64,000 bases of DNA from positions 3,658,001-3,722,000 of the forward strand of contig NZ_CP170723.1 in the NCBI RefSeq assembly GCF_043099285.1, in the 5' to 3' direction. Each line of letters opens with the position of its first letter. Position 1 is the stretch's first letter. Made by a program: the position numbers and the translations under genes. The notes below the pieces were generated by a model. It saw nothing but the letters and a program-made list of their open reading frames with translations, was not told the origin of the DNA and made no database searches. Shown in pieces: positions 61,645 to 64,000 of this stretch. The stretch is from Oryzobacter telluris (GTDB lineage Bacteria; Actinomycetota; Actinomycetes; Actinomycetales; Dermatophilaceae).

Positions 61645-62534
61645 CAGAGGGCTCCCGTCACGCCGGCGTAGCCCCGCTTGCGGGCGATGTGGTCGGTGTA
61701 GCGCGCCATCGGGATCGTCAGGCAGACGAAGAGCGCCCCGGCCACGACGTACGGCGTGAAGTTGAAGTCGCGCGCCGTCTCGATCTGCGCGGCCCGGATC
61801 GCGTCGATGACGCCCAGCACCGCGATGAGGCCCGAGTCCTTCTGCAGGGACACGAGGTCGTTCATCAGCGGCGGCACCACACGGCGCACCGCCTGCGGGA
61901 GTACGACGTGCCGCAGCGTCTGCCCGTAGGTGAGCCCCAGCGACCGCGCGGCCGCCCGCTGCGACGGGTGGATCGACTCGATCCCGGCACGGAACACCTC
62001 CGCCACGTACGCCGAGTACGACAGGACGAGCGCGCTGCATCCCCAGAACAACGCCGACGACGGCAGCCCCGACAGCCGCAGCGCCGGCGCCCCGAACCCG
62101 AGGAGGAACAGCACGAGCAGCAGCGGCAGCCCCCGGAAGAGGTCGACGTACGCCGTGGCGAACAGCCGCAGCGGGAAGGCCACCGGGCCCCGCACGGTCC
62201 GCATCACCGCGAGGGTCAGCCCGAGCAGCCCGATGAGGACCGCGCACACGAGCATCACCCGGATGTTGAGCCACAACCCGTCGAGGACCGCCGGCAGCGC
62301 GTCGACCGCCTTGTCCCACGAGAAGAAGGTCGTGCGCACCCGCGGCCACCCCGGCGACGTCACGACGAGGCCCACCGCAACCGCCACGACCGCCACCGTC
62401 GACACCACGGCGACCGCCGTGGAGCGTCGGGCCCGCGAGCGGCGCCACGCCGCCCGCTCCTGCTCGAGCGCCGACGGGACCCACGGGTCGGCCGAGCCGT
62501 CCGTGGGTCCCGTCGTGCGCACGCTGTCGGGCAC
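61644..62534 (-). CDS. Polar amino acid ABC transporter permease
   Basis: A 296-residue HisM/GlnP-type permease. A basic, Arg-rich cytoplasmic N-terminus (about 1-40) precedes about five to six membrane helices. AYVDLFRGLPLLLVLFLLGF and the EAA-like loop AARSLGLTYGQTLRHVVLPQ contact the ATPase. A single permease gene means a homodimeric channel. It starts with GTG 3 nt after the binding-protein stop. Confidence 0.93.
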   Translation of the reverse strand: MPDSVRTTGPTDGSADPWVPSALEQERAAWRRSRARRSTAVAVVSTVAVVAVAVGLVVTSPGWPRVRTTFFSWDKAVDALPAVLDGLWLNIRVMLVCAVLIGLLGLTLAVMRTVRGPVAFPLRLFATAYVDLFRGLPLLLVLFLLGFGAPALRLSGLPSSALFWGCSALVLSYSAYVAEVFRAGIESIHPSQRAAARSLGLTYGQTLRHVVLPQAVRRVVPPLMNDLVSLQKDSGLIAVLGVIDAIRAAQIETARDFNFTPYVVAGALFVCLTIPMARYTDHIARKRGYAGVTGAL

Positions 62535-62537
62535 GGG

Positions 62538-63422
62538 CTACTTCAGCTCGGGCGCACCCTGGGTCGACAGCCACTCGTCGACGAGCTTCTCGAGGGTGCC
62601 GTCCGAGCGCAGCGCGTCGACCGCACCGGTGACGCAGGCGGTGAGCGGGCTGCCCTTGTCGAGCACGGCGCCGAACTGCTCGGTGTCGCCCTCGGCCGGG
62701 AGCTGGCCGACGATGACGCCGTCGTCGAGCTGGGCGGTGGTCATGTAGAACGCGGTGGGCAGGTCGGCGACGATGCCGTCGATCTGCTTGTTCTGCAGGG
62801 CCTGCACCGCGAGGTCGTTGGTGTCGAAGACCGCGACCTTCTCGGTGGGGGCGATCTGCTCGTCGGCGGCCGTGTACGAGGTGGTGCCAACCTGCGCGCC
62901 GAGCTTGGCGCCCTTGAGGTCGGCAACCGTGGTCTTGCCGTCGATCGGGCTGCCCTTGTAGGTGATGACCGTCTGGCGCACGTCGTAGTAGCCGGAGGAG
63001 AAGTCGACGGCCTGCTTGCGCTCGTCGCTGATCGAGACCTGGTTGAGGTCGATGTCGAAGGTCTTCGCCCCGGGCGCGATGACCGTGTTGAACGGCGCGA
63101 CCACCCAGGTGACCTTGTCCTTCGGGAACCCGAGCCGCTCGGCGATCGCGAACGCGACGGCCGACTCGTAGCCCTGCCCGTTGCTCGGGTTGTCGTCCTT
63201 GAACCACGGCTCGTACGCCGGCTTGTCGGTGCCGATCGTCAGTGTGCCGGGCGTCAGGGTCTTCAGGTCGGCCGGGGCGCAGGAGGCCGTGGCGCCGGCC
63301 GAGGGCGACCCGGACCCGGAGGCCGACGGCTCGTCGACGGGAGCCCCACAGGCGGCGACCGCCAGGAGCGTGGACCCGGCGGCGGCCAGGCCCAGGAGAC
63401 GACGGGGGGTGGTGAGCGGCAT
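62538..63422 (-). CDS. Polar amino acid substrate-binding lipoprotein
   Basis: A 294-residue extracellular solute-binding protein family 3. Signal peptide with lipobox AVAAC (about 20-26), then the two-lobed domain: LTPGTLTIGTDKPAYEPWFK, GYESAVAFAIAERLGFPKDK and DGIVADLPTAFYMTTAQLDD. The lipobox cysteine anchors it to the membrane. Ligand could be glutamine, arginine or another polar amino acid. It is the first gene of the operon; the 180-nt gap to the DedA gene holds its promoter. Confidence 0.94.
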   Translation of the reverse strand: MPLTTPRRLLGLAAAGSTLLAVAACGAPVDEPSASGSGSPSAGATASCAPADLKTLTPGTLTIGTDKPAYEPWFKDDNPSNGQGYESAVAFAIAERLGFPKDKVTWVVAPFNTVIAPGAKTFDIDLNQVSISDERKQAVDFSSGYYDVRQTVITYKGSPIDGKTTVADLKGAKLGAQVGTTSYTAADEQIAPTEKVAVFDTNDLAVQALQNKQIDGIVADLPTAFYMTTAQLDDGVIVGQLPAEGDTEQFGAVLDKGSPLTACVTGAVDALRSDGTLEKLVDEWLSTQGAPELK

Positions 63423-63602
63423 GGGCGGCGTCCTTCGGGGGGCGGGTGCTCCGGCGTGGGGCGGGGACCGGAGCGCTCAATGTAACGCCGCCGCCCCTGC
63501 CGCATCAGGAACCGCCCGCGGACCGGGCGTCCCGGTGCCACAGGAGTGGCACAGCCGCGGATGACGCCACCCACGGCCGGGCGCCCTACCCTTGCGGACG
63601 TG

Positions 63603-64000
63603 ATGCACTCCCTCGGCCCCGACTGGATGGACCCCCAGTGGCTCCTCGACAGCTTCGGCCCCCAGTTCTTCTGGGTCGGCGTCGCGATCGTCTTCATCGA
63701 GTGCGGGCTGCTCTTCCCGATCCTCCCCGGTGACTCGCTGCTCTTCGCGGTGGGCCTGTTCATCGCCCGGGGCGACCTCGGCATGAACATCGGCGTGGCG
63801 TGCCTGGTCCTCAGCGCCGCGGCGTTCCTCGGCAACGTCGTCGGGTACGAGATCGGCCGCGCCGTCGGGTCACCGCTCTACGAGCGCGACGGTCGCTTCC
63901 TCAAGAAGCGGTACTTCGACCAGACCCACGCGTTCTTCGACAAGCACGGCGCCAAGGCCCTCGTCCTCGGGCGCTTCGTCCCGATCGTGCGCACCTTCAT
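63603..64000 (+). CDS. DedA-family membrane protein, C-terminus beyond window edge
   Basis: The first 132 codons are open to the window edge. FIECGLLFPILPGDSLLFAV (about residues 30-49) and LGNVVGYEIGRAVGSPLY (about 78-95) are DedA/SNARE-associated motifs, and VLGRFVPIVRTF is the conserved arginine-rich helix. DedA proteins are polytopic and involved in lipid-carrier recycling across the membrane. ATG 63603 or the GTG one codon before it could be the start. Confidence 0.9.
   Translation, partial: MHSLGPDWMDPQWLLDSFGPQFFWVGVAIVFIECGLLFPILPGDSLLFAVGLFIARGDLGMNIGVACLVLSAAAFLGNVVGYEIGRAVGSPLYERDGRFLKKRYFDQTHAFFDKHGAKALVLGRFVPIVRTF

Overview
The window is very GC-rich, with dense overlapping genes (ATGA/GTGA junctions) and many GTG starts. 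Its gene content is actinobacterial: a SigK/RskA pair, DivIVA-motif and DUF3151 proteins, a DUF222-HNH protein, F420/LLM-type oxidoreductases and an ino1-type synthase. A Micrococcales member, possibly Intrasporangiaceae, is my best guess; this rests on gene content only and no database was searched.

Layout. 1-3159 (minus): an Ebo-type metabolite cluster (EboA cut by the window edge, TIM-barrel isomerase, UbiA prenyltransferase, inositol-3-phosphate synthase). 3228-13108 (minus): a sugar operon with ABC ATPase, permease, lipoprotein binder, Gfo/Idh/MocA oxidoreductase, Tat-exported isomerase and a large secreted glucose/sorbosone dehydrogenase. It diverges from a ROK repressor at 13224, with an operator-like palindrome on the shared promoter. 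14460-15037: a broken azoR-like gene beside tRNA-Ser(CGA). 15179-19451: GlsB-like protein, tadA, upp, a small membrane protein, a PH-domain protein and an amino-acid permease. 19473-20746: a DUF559-like gene between four related palindromes. 20756-22381: purF. 22822-26677: a membrane-bound Moco oxidoreductase, fasciclin lipoprotein, sigK and rskA. 26655-35846: LLM oxidoreductase, SCP protein, spermidine-synthase-like protein, DivIVA-like protein, single-chain purL, an SRPBCC-TetR-NmrA operon and purC. 35999-43225: a two-subunit ABC exporter, MarR-MFS, and SoxR divergent from a second MFS pump across a SoxR box. 43258-51756: a PEP-mutase/ICL-family gene between two palindromes of a second family, then purD, helD, purA, a LuxR-type regulator, DUF3151 and fbaA. 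52184-56205: acyltransferase, then an ECF42-type sigma factor with four YCII/DGPF proteins. 56397-59067: DUF222-HNH gene followed by an exact 65-bp-period tandem array. 59116-64000: LLM oxidoreductase, SpoU methyltransferase, a polar amino-acid ABC transporter, and the start of a DedA protein.

How the genes fit together. Five purine-synthesis genes (purF, purL, purC, purD, purA) all lie on the minus strand, separated by unrelated, mostly plus-strand transport and regulation cassettes. Several cassettes carry a visible cis-site for their own regulator (ROK, TetR, MarR, SoxR). The least explained parts are the 65-bp array, the two palindrome families that occupy terminator positions, and the Ebo-like cluster at the left edge.
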